Positions 1 through 13,404 of a stretch of 64,000 nucleotides of DNA are shown one piece after another. The stretch is from contig CAUJLY010000006.1 of the NCBI GenBank assembly GCA_963281155.1, positions 7,440,001-7,504,000 on the forward strand, written 5' to 3'. The first letter of the stretch is position 1. Each line of letters opens with the position of its first letter. Under the pieces are notes generated by a model that did not search any database, was not told the DNA's origin, and worked only from the letters and a program-made list of their open reading frames with translations. This DNA is from Rhabditophanes sp. KR3021. Lineage: Eukaryota; Nematoda; Chromadorea; Rhabditida; Alloionematidae. The position numbers and the translations under genes were made by a program.

Positions 1-1866
1 ATTTAGTTAAAGTGGCTACCCAATAAACTCTTTGATACTTTGAAACTTGATTCAAAGATATAAACTAATTATCTTTTGCGAATTGAACAGTTGTTATAAA
101 CAATTATAGGATAGATGTATCGTGCCAAATAGGTAGATATTAATTGCCCTTATAACACCGACAATTTTGTTATACTTTAAAAGAAGCGCATATGACAGCT
201 GCTGAAATTATTTATAAAATATGATTAGGAAAGAAGGATTTTGGTAATGTTATAAATGAGTACCTACTAAGTAGCAAGCACATAAATACGCCGAGATGTA
301 TCAACTGTTCAAAGATAGGTATCCTACATTTACTGGTATCAGCAATAATATACATTTTCCTAGCTGCTAAAGCTATATTATTAAATAACCTAGGAAGCTA
401 TAAATTTAGTCATGAAACATGTATGTTTACGTTTATAAATGAATATAGAAAAGTAATGATAGTGTATAGACGATATATTATAAGTTGATGAATGTTTTTA
501 AGTTGTATGCCCTGTTATGATTAATGACCAAATATTTTGAAACATCGCAAAAACTATCGAAAGCACATTGTGATCTACCAATCTGGATGTTTAATATAAT
601 TACATAAAAAATAAAGTTAAAATTTTTGAGTTATTATTCAAAGCTTTTTTCATCTTTTGTTATCATTTCTTCCTTTTATATGAGTAATATTTACAATGGT
701 GAAATGCAGAAAAGATAAATTTGAATCTATGAGATTTATTTTAACTAGAAAATTAAAATAATGTGATTTTAAAATGATATTAAGCTAAACTTACCGTAAT
801 CTCTCATAGACGCCCAACCAATAGCTTATTCCAACCAATAACTTTTTGGACACTCCCTAGAGTTTAACGATTAAACCACTTCAAATGAATTATTACATAA
901 ACAACCTTTCGCTAGAAAGTAATTCTCCAAATGATTTTATAGAACACAATATTGAGAGTTGGTATTAGAGATATATTCTAATTAAATGTATGTAGGGGTG
1001 TGTTTTGTTAATAACAATATATACGCATATATGATATTTAAAACGTATAAATTATTATTTTCTTTATGAGGGCCTATGAATTGTTTGTAGATTGAACGAA
1101 GCGCCTCCTTGTTATTTTTATATAAGATCACAAGATACATAAAGAACAAATTTAAATATTTTCCTTTTTATACAAAAAATTGAATGTGTGATGCTGTTTG
1201 ACTATAATTCCTAGATGATGAGATAGTCTTATTATAAAAATGCTAATTGACAACAAATAAATGGACCTGGATCAATGTTTTATTCCATTTAATATAAAAA
1301 TATAAATGTGCTTTATATTTGAGACACCATTTATATGTCTAAAGATATGATAGGCAGATATATTTTGCAAAATAAAGGCATTCAATTAGCTTTATAAAAC
1401 AATGGCTCACATAAGGTGATGATGTTATATTTTAGATAATGGTTAAGTAACAAGTGGCACATCTTCTTAAAATAAGCCTGTCTGTTTATAGATATTTACC
1501 AGCCCAATATTGAACAGTTGTTATGTAACACTCAACAATCGAATAAATTGAAAATTTGGTTTAACACAAAAAAAGTAAGGAATGACAAGTAATGGTCTCC
1601 ATAGTGAATGAAATGTGCAATTTCGATTAAATCATGTGTTGCTTCAAATATATCTTTATGATAAAAGCATCCGTAAAATGGCATGTCAAATAAAAATATT
1701 TATTAGCATTGTATGTTTAATGAGCGGGTGCTTATTGCATCACATTAACGCGACTCGATAAATTGGATAATTTTTTAACAAATTTATGAACACATAGTAA
1801 CATCAGTTCATTATTCTTACAGAACATTTGATAGACAAAATCATGAATTAAATCAAAAACTGAATA
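1..1866. other. Intergenic, no gene seen
   Basis: AT-rich sequence without a long open frame on either strand and without a splice-linked set of short frames. No RNA gene or repeat could be supported. Confidence 0.6.
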
Positions 1867-2132
1867 TTAATTAGCAAAAAGAAAGCAAACTCCGTTGATT
1901 TCAATAAATTCCCAGAGTTGAAAAAAGTTCTTAACCAAACAATATGTAGATATCATAAGCATAAAAATCCAAATAAATTTGTCTCCGGTATCGTTTCTGA
2001 TAAATGCATGATAGAAGGCTATCATAATGAGGCCAAGTTGTCCAATAACAAGGCCGAGCTGGATTAGAAATGTATATGTTTTTCCGGATAAATTGTTCAT
2101 TTTCAACGAATTAAGATAGAGCTGGTAAATTC
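1867..2132 (-). CDS. Possible small two-TM membrane protein or last exon
   Basis: The minus-strand frame is open from an acceptor-like TTTACAG (exon would begin at about 2132) to a stop at 1867. The first ATG is at 2100 and gives 77 residues. Base composition is richer in G and C than the flanks. The peptide has two hydrophobic stretches, one around LGLVIGQLGLIMIAF and one around FIWIFMLMISTYCLV, separated by a short polar loop (FIRNDTGDK), so it could span a membrane twice. Because the frame stays open upstream of the ATG up to the acceptor, it may instead be the last exon of a gene whose earlier exons I did not find between 2133 and 2600. No family was recognised. Confidence 0.4.
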
Positions 2133-5076
2133 TGTAAATATAAAAAATAGGTAAAACATAAAATGAGTTATTTTCATTAAATGCTGAAAAATGTCTTAAA
2201 CAATACTCCGGAGCCTATAAAAATGACTGAATGAAATAAGTGCGCTATTTTACCAAGGTTTTCCTCACTATAACCACTTACCGGAAAGTGATTTAAAATA
2301 TCACTAACTACATCCTTATATGCGTGTCATTAGTAAGGCGCCCTTTTAATGAACTTTTTGTCTGCCTCTTTATTGTTACGAAGTTCTATAACTTGGTATG
2401 AAATCAAATTGCCCATGTTTATCGGTATATTAATAGTACATTTTATATGGATTATGAGGCGATTTGTAGTGTTAGCACCTGGTGGTGAGTGAGGCCAACG
2501 GCTAACAGCAGCCTACTATTTTTTGATTGTATGTGCGTATGAAGCTTTTGTGTATAAACTTACGAATTTAGATGAATAACGTATATGTAAATGGATTTTG
2601 AACAGATATTGTGCCGAATTCTGGAATTGAGTCTTTTTAAACATTAAATTATCCTATGTGAATTCAAATTAATTAATTTTAAATGAAGACATCTAAGTTA
2701 CCTTTTTATGGTATAATTGTTAGTGAGCTGCTTATTTAAGCTGTCCCAAATTAGGTAAGTAAGTGGCATGTCTTAATAAAATAAGTGTATAAATAATGGC
2801 GAAGAATATAATAATTGCTTCAGATATTAAAAATATGACTGGTAGATTATTTTGTGTGATAGAGGTCGAGTGTCCCCAAGTGTTGTTTGAGTTCTTCCAT
2901 AATAAAAACATCGTGCACTATCTTATTCTAAAATATTCTCCTCTCTATATCATACTTGCAAATGAAAAAGGCAAGGCTAATTAATCGCAGAGTTCTCAAA
3001 TTTCAAGTATTATCCTTAAGTTCCTTGTTACAAGACTTCACATATCAGAAATTTTTTTGTTATTTTAGTCCCCTTTTTTTACATCCGGTAGACTATTTGT
3101 AACTCGTGTACAAAAACATTTAGCATCACCATATTTTCTAATCAAAAGCCAAATAATTATATCATAGTTCATAATATTATCAGAGCTTTTTAAATTCTCA
3201 AGGTGGAGATTGTTTGTTTAGGCATCTACCAAGTTTTCATTTATCATTTTTGCGTAATTAAGATGAAGGTTTCTTCGTTCAGAAAAGGATCTGAGTTTTT
3301 CGTAAAGAATCTGAGGTATTTTTGCGGTAAAATCTTTGTTCAGATTTTTTTATAGAAAATATTCCTTTAAACCATATATGATGCACATACTTATTTGCAT
3401 TATGCATTTACCTATGTTTGAGCCCAAAACAAATTTTGTATAACATTGAGTTTATCTTCTAAAAAATCAAATGTAATAGCCATTTGATTAACAGTTATTC
3501 ATTTTTGGCGAAAATCTATCAAAAGCGGCTATAAAATTAAAAAAGGTTAACATATCTTTATTCCGTATTCTCAACTTCATATTATCATAAAACAGTAACA
3601 CATTAACAAGTAAATAGTTGAACAGATGTTTTTTATAAATTATGTTTTCATTTTGATTAATATCACAACTATTATACATTTGGCATCACATATTGAGTTG
3701 ATGGAAAGAATCAAAGAATTTCATTACAAACTTTGTTCAAATTATAATAAACAAATCTTTGTTTAAGAAATTTTTGCACACTAACAAATACCAAAATGCA
3801 GCTTCTTTGAAGTGCAGTTTAACCGAATTTATTTTTAGTCGAAACAAATTAGTCTTTGTTTTTCCAAAAAAAATTAACTTGAATGTTGTTGTTTGGTCAT
3901 TATATGAGTTTATGACAAAATGGACTAATAGAAGATGTGTGTTATTAACATCAGTTTTACTTACGTAGGTGAAGCCAAATTTCTTTCCTTAATTGGACTA
4001 TCGACAAAATAAATACGTGGGCAAATCTCAAATGTACTTTCTTTTAATTAAAATGATTAACCTGATGATTAATGGCTAAATATGTTTTATGTATTTTGGA
4101 TGGAATCCAATGACGAATTAATCTTTTGGTGTTGTCATATGACGACATCTTACTCGTTGAAAACTTACGGATTCTTTCTTCAACCAACGTCACATTATTC
4201 ACCTTATATTCTTCATTTTAAAATATCCACATTCAGAAAACGCCGTTTTTTATATATGCTTAATTATCAAATATTCTATTTGAACATTTCAAATTCAATG
4301 TAGGTGTCTTCATTTAATGATAAGTTATTTTTTCTTGTAATTAATATTTAAATAAACATTTTTCAGTTCTATAATGTTAGATCATACTTTTCTAAACAAA
4401 TGAATAAAGGAAAATAATGATCATTTAATAAAGAATTGTATATTCTTATACAAAATACAATTCCTATCTCTACTGTGTTTTATTCACAAAAACAAATGAA
4501 TCTTTTTGTTGTGAGCTTAAGAATTAAAATTTCCTCAAAACTTTTATAATTTTAACAAGAGTCAAAAAAATTATTATTTAACATAAACATTATTTGTTGT
4601 TAGTCATACTAGTCCATAAACCGGGCGTAGGGGAGCTTGAATGATAAAAGGCTGGGCTAGAAATAAGATAATTTTTAGATCCATGATCGCCTGTTAATGA
4701 AAAAATATTCACCTAAAACCTTTTTATACTAAAATTGTACTGTGTTATTTGAAAGAAGTGTTACAATTAAACCTACGCACTGGTTTCAGACCAACAACTA
4801 AAGTAATGCTATGTAATTATACATAATTAAAAAAATGAAGTGACGTCATAAATATGGAAGCAAAGATAAACAATTATATCAATTCACATAAAAAAATACT
4901 CTCACTATTAATTTTAAACAGTATAACTTGATTCACATTTTTATTTGAAACAAAATTTATATTATTTTCTAATTTTTTTATTCTTTCCAGCAATTAACCA
5001 ATGAATTTTGTATATAGACATATTCGAAATAACTAGTCTCTTAATTTTATTATAAAAAACTTTACTACTTTAAACC
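2133..5076. other. Intergenic, no convincing gene
   Basis: Short frames here have AT-driven composition (Phe, Ile, Asn, Lys, Tyr rich) and no splice partners, so I do not call them. One GC-richer patch at 2457-2514 has nested inverted repeats (AGGC/GCCT and GTTAGC/GCTAAC) and is listed among the findings. Confidence 0.5.
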
Positions 5077-6917
5077 ATGTGCTACACGGATCCAGTTATT
5101 GTTACCCAGAGAGGCATTCGTTGTCATGACACTCAAATTATGTTCTATGCATTTAGATGTGCCGCTTTTTGTTTGTATAACTTACAGTAAGTTTCAAAAC
5201 GATTTAATTTATGCTTGGAATCATACAAGTTTTAGAAAAAATGGTCAAATGTTTGGAATGCATGTTCAACAGAGCTTTTCGGATCGAGGATATTTTTATA
5301 TTGACATACGTAATTCTACAGGATATTATTTAACTAAAGATGAAAAGAAAAAATTTGTTGATCAATGGATAGATCATACAACACTTCTAAATAAACTTAT
5401 GAAAATTAAAAATATTTCAACACAAAGGCCCCTAATTATGAGTTTCAATATATTTGATGAAGCGAGAAAGTTAACACTGGATGTTGAAATCCTGGAAAAA
5501 CTTTTTGTAAATACAAAAGGTGGGAAGGGTAATAAAAACATATACTGCACCTAAAATGGCACTTGAAATTATAAATGCAAATATGCCAGCAGATATGGAT
5601 TATAGGCAATGCCGCGGTCTTCCTTTTACGCTTCTTTGCTGTGAAAGTTCTGAGTCTTTTAATAAAATAATGTCCTTAAAATGGAAAAGAACATCAAGTT
5701 ATATTAGTAAATTGTTACAAACATCTGGTTTTAAAAATTATGACAATAATATTTACATGTTTACTGAGAAAAATGATTTATTTATTGAACTTATGAAGTC
5801 CGAATATCTTCGTGATTTTTGCACACTAAATGTATTAACTCAAAAAGACATTGCAAATGATGCATTGTTAAATGGATATAAAATACAAAATTATTACGAC
5901 ATTGATTATGCTCGTATAGGAAATAAATCTCCAGGGTTCATGGTCGGACATACAAACAAGAAGGTCGTGAAGTTTGACGTTAGAGGAGAAAGAGCAGTAT
6001 ATTCTTATATTGATAAGGATGGTAAAACTCATTTTTTAGGAGGAGGGAAAATAGCCGCTTTATTCACACATTTTATTGTGACTTGTTTAGCAAAAGCTAG
6101 AATCCCAGTCAACCAGTTGGAAATGTGTGTTTTTTTGGAAGATGAAGTAAATTTAGCTGCATCACACAACATAAAATGCGTTTCTGGAATCCCTGTAGAG
6201 ATTTTTGAATCTCCTATTTATAATATCCATGACATTGATGTCAATAAAAAGTTTTTTACTCAAACATCGAATTCACTAGGTGAAAAGTTTATTCATTTGA
6301 AAGATACCGAAATACAAAAGAATTTACATTTGGCAGTATATTATGATGAAAGTGGCTATGGTAGTATTTACTGTTCTAAAACTGCTAAAGCAATTTTGCA
6401 TGACTATAAGAGCAATGTATTAAATATCATTGGGGATGAATCTGTGTATTTTAATCGTGTAAAGTATTCTACAATGCTGCAGACTTTTTTAGACATTTTT
6501 AACCCTACAGGTTCAGACGCAATTTCTACAGTTGTTGCTGTTGAATTTTGTCAAGCATGTTTGAACATGAGTCCATTAGATGTTTGTAATATGTATGCAG
6601 ACAATCCATCCATATACAGAATTTTTAAACCATCCACAGATGAGGAGCGTCTTCAATTTTTTAGAACAGTGTACCTACAAGAAATTAAGAACAGTCATAA
6701 AAAAATTAAAAATAAGTTAAATGAAATTGAATCAAGCAATAATTTGTTTAAAATTTTGTTTAAGACTACAGATGATGAGGAACAGTTTTATCTATATTAT
6801 GAAAACTTAAATAAACAAATGCCACCTGCAAATTTCAAAGGTGAGGCTCAAAGTATTCTGGCAAAAGCTGTAGCTGTAATTAATAAGAGTATATACCCAT
6901 CATCAATGTCGTATTGA
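5077..6917 (+). CDS. Divergent phosphoacetylglucosamine mutase (PGM3/AGM1)-like protein, probable pseudoenzyme, one frameshift
   Basis: AGM1 converts GlcNAc-6-phosphate to GlcNAc-1-phosphate on the way to UDP-GlcNAc. The reading is exon 1 5077-5186, a 49-bp intron 5187-5235 that joins in frame, then exon 2 5236-6917. About 596 residues result if one extra G in the run at 5527-5529 is discounted. Collinear landmarks, compared with the family as I know it: RGIR near the start in place of the GTAGFR loop; GMHVQQSFSD (5255-5284) in place of the catalytic VTASHNP loop, keeping a serine at 5273-5275; FDVRGER (5973-5993) in place of the metal loop FDGDADR, followed by a conserved VYSYIDKDGKTHFLGGGKIA stretch; YYDESGYGS in place of YFEANGHGT; and DIFNPTGSDAIS close to DLFNQAAGDAIS. 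The C-terminal RPSGTE phosphate loop is replaced by FKTTDDE. Overall shape is AGM1, yet metal, sugar and phosphate loops are degraded, so catalysis is unlikely. Homology is my inference from motif order. Confidence 0.72.
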
Positions 6918-9535
6918 CAATATTTGCAAAGTCTATTCTAAAATTACAAACAAAATTAATTTCCCAAAATACTTACTCTATCTGCAAACATATATATTTT
7001 AAACTCATTCACAAATTACTATAGTGCCTTTACAATGAATTAGTTTTGTAAATAAAAGAAGCATGATGAATTTGCATGATAATTATAAAAGGAAATTTAA
7101 TACAAGATCGAGTATCATCCTCATAACATGATCACACCATATCTTGAGATACTTTAGAAAATGCCTTCTTGAATGATTGTCGCAACTCATTTATTGACAA
7201 GTTCATATTCGATTGCATTTTTGACACTTGGGGAAACATTAATTAAAAGTTATATTCTATCAATCATATTATCATGTCTACGGATGTTCCGGTCTTTTAA
7301 AAGATTTGCCTTGATATATAGGATATAGAGTTATAGTCTCACAACATAATTTGGACTTATTCGTATCTCATTCAAGAGTTCAATGATTTATTGTGTAGGT
7401 TATAAAGTTAATTAATGGATAAATGATATTATATTATAGGTTCAAATTGAAATTTGGCAATGACCAATCGAAAACAGATTAGAAAATACGCAAAAGTTGA
7501 TTTTGAAATCGTTGCTAGAAATTTGAATATCAACTAAAGCACGCTATAAAACAAAAGCGGATAGGGAATGTACATCAGTAGCCATTGATTGAAATTTGGA
7601 AATATCTAATTAAAAATCATGAGATATGACTGATTAAAAATACATAAATTAGTAATTTTCGTTTTTTTTTCAAACGGTCTATATCAATTAAACTAGAATG
7701 ACAAAATATAGATATACATGTGCAAATATGCTCAGATAAAAATTTAGACTTAGCTATTCAAAAACCTCAGACATATAACATGTTTGGAAACACAGAGATA
7801 GTTGATTGTTGTATTCAATCAAAAATATAATCTACAACGTTAAAAGGTAGATAGCGCATGTACATATTATACTTTAAAATTAGTACTAATTCAACGAAAA
7901 ACCATGTAGATCGCTCTAATTTAAGAAGTTTGGTAAATAGGACTTCTATTATCAATAAACTATTTTTACAAGCTTACAAAATTTCAATAGATATAAATTA
8001 TTGTATGTATCAAATACAACAATGCAAATAAGAATATTCAGAATTGGATCTGTTTACAAGTGTAATTATATGAATTTACTCATGTAAAAGACTTTATGTG
8101 TACCCTGAAGTAAGCAATTTTGAATTTGTAGTTTTAATATTGCCAAATCATAATGAAAACTTAATATTAAAGCAATTACTTAGAATATGAGTAACCAACT
8201 ATGAAAATGTTGGATTGGTGTATGTGAATCTTATATGCAATTGATTTGCGCATAGCAAAGTTTTTGAGGAAGATACACGTTGATATCATAAAACTTATAC
8301 CATATTCGAACATATTATTAACTTTTTAATTTCGGCCTGATCTTATAAAAGCTGTCCATACTTATATTAATTGTTTGTTGACACAAAAATGTGTTTCTGC
8401 ACATGATTTTTATTTTTTGTAGATTAAAGCTTAAAAAGAAATTCTACAATTCTTTGTCTAGAAAAATAACATATCAATAATGGTACTCAATACAACTGCA
8501 TAAAAGCATAGATTCAAAGAACATTTACACAAAGCATTGAAATATTATTTCACCTTCTAAATGGACCATAAGAACTAGTTTCAAGTGGACGGATCACAGA
8601 AGTATAGTGTCGAATACAAATAAACACAAGGTGATAATAACATAATAACAATGATCAAAAAATGTTGACTCATTTGTTCAACCAAAGAAATAACCTTTAA
8701 CACAATTACTAAATCAAATTATTTATCCTCGACACTTGTTAATTTTGAGGTAAGATTAAAAGTATAGTTGTATCGCCATCTTAAATGCTCGATGTTTTCA
8801 CTATGTATTCGAGTGAGTGTGTATGTTCAGTTTTGTAAACTAAAAATTCATTTTGAAAGCATACTTCTTTTTATGCAAACTAATTTTACTTAACTTTGTC
8901 ATAAATTTTATAACAAAATGTTAGGGTATGATAAGCAATTTTTTAAACTTACACTAATAATATCGTTACTCCCAAATCATTTTTTGCATTTGTATATGTC
9001 ATAATTATCTGGTCCAAATTGTTTTAAATAAACATTCAAACTTTAACCACAAACTTATAATTTCATTATATTTTGATATCTTTCAAAAGAATCTTGTTTT
9101 TCTTTTAATAGATGTAGTTTCAACTTACAAAATTCAAAATATACTTTTTTTGAGCAACAAATGTCAAACTGTCTTTCGCGACTGATTTTTTTCTTAAATA
9201 AAATTCTACTTACCTCTTTACTTTCTGGTTTTAAGCAATTTTTTAATCAACCAAACTTTATTACCAACAAAGGCATTCGTGATTTGTCTAAAAGCAAATT
9301 TCAATGTATTGTTTAAAAGAACACATTTTAAATGTATAAACTATTTATTATTTATTGATAAAGGTCAATTTATGAGCCAAACTTTATTAAATATTACACA
9401 TTATTTTGTAGCCTCATGAACATAGCATTTTTAGTTGAATAAATTCATACCACTTACATTTTTCCCATCTAATAACTATATTTTTTGTTCTTTTATTTTA
9501 TTTATTAATCATATCTTGTGACAATTATAGTCTTA
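6918..9535. other. Intergenic, nothing recognised
   Basis: About 2.6 kb of AT-rich sequence with no long frame, no splice-linked exons and no RNA gene that I can support. The last 60 bp form the T-rich leader of the next gene. Confidence 0.6.
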
Positions 9536-10021
9536 ATGAAATTTCAAGTGGCAATTAGTATTTTGGCTTTATCTGTTTTTAATCTAATTAATTCAAATCC
9601 AATAAGTTACGATGTAAAAGATAATGTTGATGAAATGAAGTACAACATTGGCAAAATAATTAGCAACTCTAAATATTTCACAACCGAGCAAGTTGATCTC
9701 AAAATACACAATATTTTAAATCAAGCAAGTTCTGAAGATGAAAGAAAAGAAGTTATTCAATGGTTAAGTGATGTGAAAGACCGAAAAACACAACAAAAAG
9801 ATCTTTTAAGAACAACTATAATGAATATGTCAACTGAATCACGGTCGTTTATATTTAGAATAATTCTAATCCAACAAAATCCAACTTTGACACCATTTGA
9901 AAAAGAAAAAAGACTTAGAAAGATTAGCGATGTTATGAGCAATGATGTTAGAAATGAAATCGCACAAAACTTGCTTACCCACGATCATTTACAAAAGTTT
10001 TTACCTATGAGTGGGATTTAG
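9536..10021 (+). CDS. Secreted SXP/RAL-2-like (DUF148-type) protein
   Basis: The ATG at 9536 is chosen over the upstream GTG at 9518 because it starts directly with a signal peptide, MKFQVAISILALSVF, cleaved near Ser-Asn-Pro. The mature chain of about 140 residues is helical, charged and free of Cys. Two similar helical blocks are visible, one ending WLSDVKD and one with NPTLTPFEKEKRLRKISDVM followed by NDVRNEIAQNL. The second block fits the C-terminal part of the nematode-specific SXP/RAL-2 (DUF148) family, whose members are secreted and in some cases bind metal. Length (161 aa) is usual for the family. A T-rich stretch ending in ATTATAG lies just before the ATG and may be a trans-splice acceptor. 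Single exon. Assignment is by motif feel only. Confidence 0.6.
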   Translation: MKFQVAISILALSVFNLINSNPISYDVKDNVDEMKYNIGKIISNSKYFTTEQVDLKIHNILNQASSEDERKEVIQWLSDVKDRKTQQKDLLRTTIMNMSTESRSFIFRIILIQQNPTLTPFEKEKRLRKISDVMSNDVRNEIAQNLLTHDHLQKFLPMSGI

Positions 10022-10583
10022 CTAATGCAAAACATCCAAATATTGTTAATCATCTATAAAACTAATATATTACATTGACTATTTAACAAAATTAAATCTT
10101 GATTTCCTGCAAACAACACTGTCTTAACTTATTTTATTTATAATTAATAAATTATTATATCTATTTTTAATCAGGGCCTCTTTTTTATATATCTTCGCTA
10201 AATTAATTCTTATAGTAAATGTCTTTAAAAATCGGTTATTATAAGTTAAATAGTTTGTATTAAACCAGTAATGATCTTATTATTATCATTTATTAATCAG
10301 ATATTATCAATTGCATATGATATTTGTGGTAAGTAACTCAAATAAATAATTACATTATATTTTAACAAAAGTTTAAAAATTCTAAACTGGTAATAATTTA
10401 AAAAAAAATCATAATTGATACTGACATCGGATTGTTAATAAGTGTCAATTAGAGCCTGTTTTTAATACCCATTATTAGTTTTGAAATAAATGATCTTTGC
10501 ATTTAATAAATATATTTAATCAATTAAAACTGTACATTGTAAATTTAATTGAAATATCATTAGTTAAAACAAGTGCCAAATAT
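10022..10583. other. Intergenic between convergent genes
   Basis: AT-rich spacer between the 3' ends of the SXP-like gene (plus) and the SLC12-type transporter (minus); it must hold both 3' UTRs. No other element seen. Confidence 0.6.
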
Positions 10584-13404
10584 TTATAATGCCATTGAAA
10601 TTACTGAAGACATTCCATGTACCATCATTAGAGGAGGCAAATCTCCTGTGAGAGTTGCTGTTGCTTTCATATAAGCTTGATTTTGACTTGGATCATCTGG
10701 GATTAAGGGAAGATTTAGGAAACACATTGCTGTGTCAGTACTATTTCTACGAATCATTTCATTCACTGCACTAACATATGAGGATGGAAAATCAGCTATA
10801 TTTTTAAATTCTCTTGCTGGCTCTTGCAATTGGGATAAAACATGGTCCCATGGAACCACGATTGACTTTGCTTTAATACGGAGTTGTTCAAGCAGCGATG
10901 TTAGTTGATTTTCTTGGTATTGCATATCTTGGAGGCTGTTTGCACAAATAAACACTCTTAATTTAGTTGATTTCCATTTACTAGACATCGACAAAATACA
11001 TGCCAGCTGCAACACAAACAAACTACTGTTGTCCCATCTAATATTGGATTCGTCCGGTCTAAATAAGTGTGACGGCCAAACATCAATATACTTTTTTAAA
11101 CCTCCACGAAGCAACATATCTCGATCGAATCTGTTAAAATGACGAGCTATGCACATATTTTTATTTAAACTGACGATATCCCGTAATATTGCTACATATT
11201 CATCAGTGGATAGTCTTGAATTTTGATTGTTATGTTGCTGCGTCGTAAAGTATTCAACTACTTCAGCTCGTTCAATTTTTGAGAACTTCAATTCTTTAAG
11301 TAAATGCGTTTCTTGGAGGATAAATTCATTTGGAATTGGTTCATGGTACCCAATAACGACCGTATTTGGCTTCATTGCGCCTAACCCAGATAATCTTATT
11401 AATTGTTCAATGCCAAAGCGAACATTGTTTGATAATGTAATTTCAACAAATGCTTTAAGTTTCAAATAATCTATTAAAGACAACCAATAAGGATATACTT
11501 GTTGAAGGGGATCCAGAGCTTCTTGTACTCCTGATTCATTTTCCAAGGATCCACTTTTGACATGCCCAATAACATACAAACCACTTTTCTTTAAATCATT
11601 AACGAAATCCATTAATGAACAAATTGTGCCTGGCCTACTTGCCAACAACAAAATTTGCGGTCTCCAAAATTTGACATGCTCTTTCCTAACATCCAATATT
11701 AAGAGATACTTTCTGACTTGATGATAGATCAAAGCTTGGGAAATAGATCCCCACGATCCCATCGGAGCTTGGTAGTGGAGAATCATGATGAGAAGCATCA
11801 AGAAGATGACAGCCATTGCACTCATTGCTGCATCAATTACAAGCATCATTGTTCCAGAGAAGATTACTCCCAATGCAGCTGTATGCCAGGAAAAGAATTT
11901 GAATGTTGGTCTGAAATTCGGGGCACTAGTCAAATCAAGGGCTAAGCAAGCAATATTGACGCCCATATATGATAACAAAAAGAAAATGGATGTTAATCTG
12001 GCTATCTTGTTCATGGCTCCAATTGTGAAAACAAACTGAACATATGGAATTAAATAGTTAACATTTAAATAACTTACCACAACACAAATCCAAGACAATG
12101 ATACGGAGATGACAGGATTTCCAGATGTCATTTCTATTGTCGCTGGATGAAGTAAAAATCCAAATAATTTGTCATGTGCCAATCTATTTAATACTCGGGA
12201 AGCTCCAATCAAATTACTCATTGAACTAAAAAAAGTTGTGCAAAAGATTCCAAGCAAAATGAATGAAGGGAATAAGTTGATGTCGACAGCAACCAAGTAA
12301 TTTGAATGTAACAACTCTCTTGAGCATGTTGAACACAGCAAGAACGATGTGACAACATAAACTATTAAGGTGCTGAAGACAGCTTGAATTGTTCCTCGTG
12401 GGATTGAAATGGAAGGTTTGGCCAATTCTCCTGACATATTTGCTCCTGACATTAGCCCAGTAACCCCGGAAAAGATGATTGCAAACATAAAAGCCAAATC
12501 GGTTTCTCTTCCAGTTGTGTAATCATTTGTGAAGTTGGAAAAAAAGTTTTCAGACAAAGTTTTAAAGCTGAATGATGTAAATGATGCAGTCAAGGTTTGA
12601 TTGTAGTTGACTATTTTTTCTGACAATGGATCCGACGAATTTGACAAAACCATGTATGCGTATGTATTTTCTTTAGGAATGGGAATGTCTGTTTGACCTT
12701 TCCAAAACAATGAAACGACAAAGGTTATGTAACTTACTGACGTTACAAACAAAGCAATCATTGCCGAATTTGCGAATATCTTTGCACCCAGCAAGCATAA
12801 CAAAAATATTATTAAACTGACAAGCACACAATACAAAAATTTATGCGTCGTTCCTTCCAAAACATCCACATTGTTTATTAGTGCCTCCGTAAATCCAGCA
12901 ATGTATAGAGCACATGAGAAAACGTTTGCGACAAAGAATAATACTCCTATACTACCACCAAACTCGGGTCCAAGAGATCGACTGATCATATAATAAACTC
13001 CTCCACCTTCGATTGCTCCATTTGACGAGACTGCACAAAGAGAAAGTACCGTTAATAATATTATGCTGTAGGCAATTAATAATTCTATAGTTGTGTACAA
13101 AAACCCAAGTTGACCAACACAGAAGCCCATTCGAAGAAAAAGAAGAGCACTAAACATGGAAACAGCAACGGGAGCATAGACACCAGAAAATGTTGACAAC
13201 CCTTTTGATTTAGCACCAACATTTGAATCTAAATTAGTTGCAACTTACTTAATTTAATTACATCAATTTGTACAAACCTGTCGTAAATCCTGTCGCTGAA
13301 TGCCGTCTAGCCAATTCATTTTCCGCGTCACAAGTGTTGGTTCTAGAACTAAATGTACTCATATTCACTGACGTACTTCGAGTTTCATCTGGTGACAACA
13401 TCAT
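10584..13404 (-). CDS. SLC12 family transporter, SLC12A9/CIP1-like
   Basis: A cation-chloride-cotransporter-type membrane protein. Exon 1 is 13278-13404 (ATG at 13404) and exon 2 is 10584-13228; they join in frame across a 49-bp intron to give 923 residues, close to vertebrate SLC12A9. The N-terminal 50 residues are hydrophilic. The transmembrane half starts at GVYAPVAVSMFSALLFLRMG and contains GAIEGGGVYYMISRSLGPEFGG, typical of TM1-TM3 of this family, and later SGANMSGELAKPSISIPRGT. Several N-glycosylation sequons (NSS, NYT, NQT) lie in the large loop before TM5. The C-terminal cytosolic half begins around FWRPQILLLASRPGT and DFVNDLKKSGLYVIGHV, wording that points to the A9/CIP1 branch rather than NKCC or KCC. 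Transport function for this branch is poorly settled, so only family membership is claimed. Confidence 0.9.

Noticed and set aside
3488..4303. Several 60-75-residue frames at 3.5-4.3 kb
   Set aside because: Phe/Asn/Lys/Ile-rich translations of AT-rich DNA without splice-linked neighbours.
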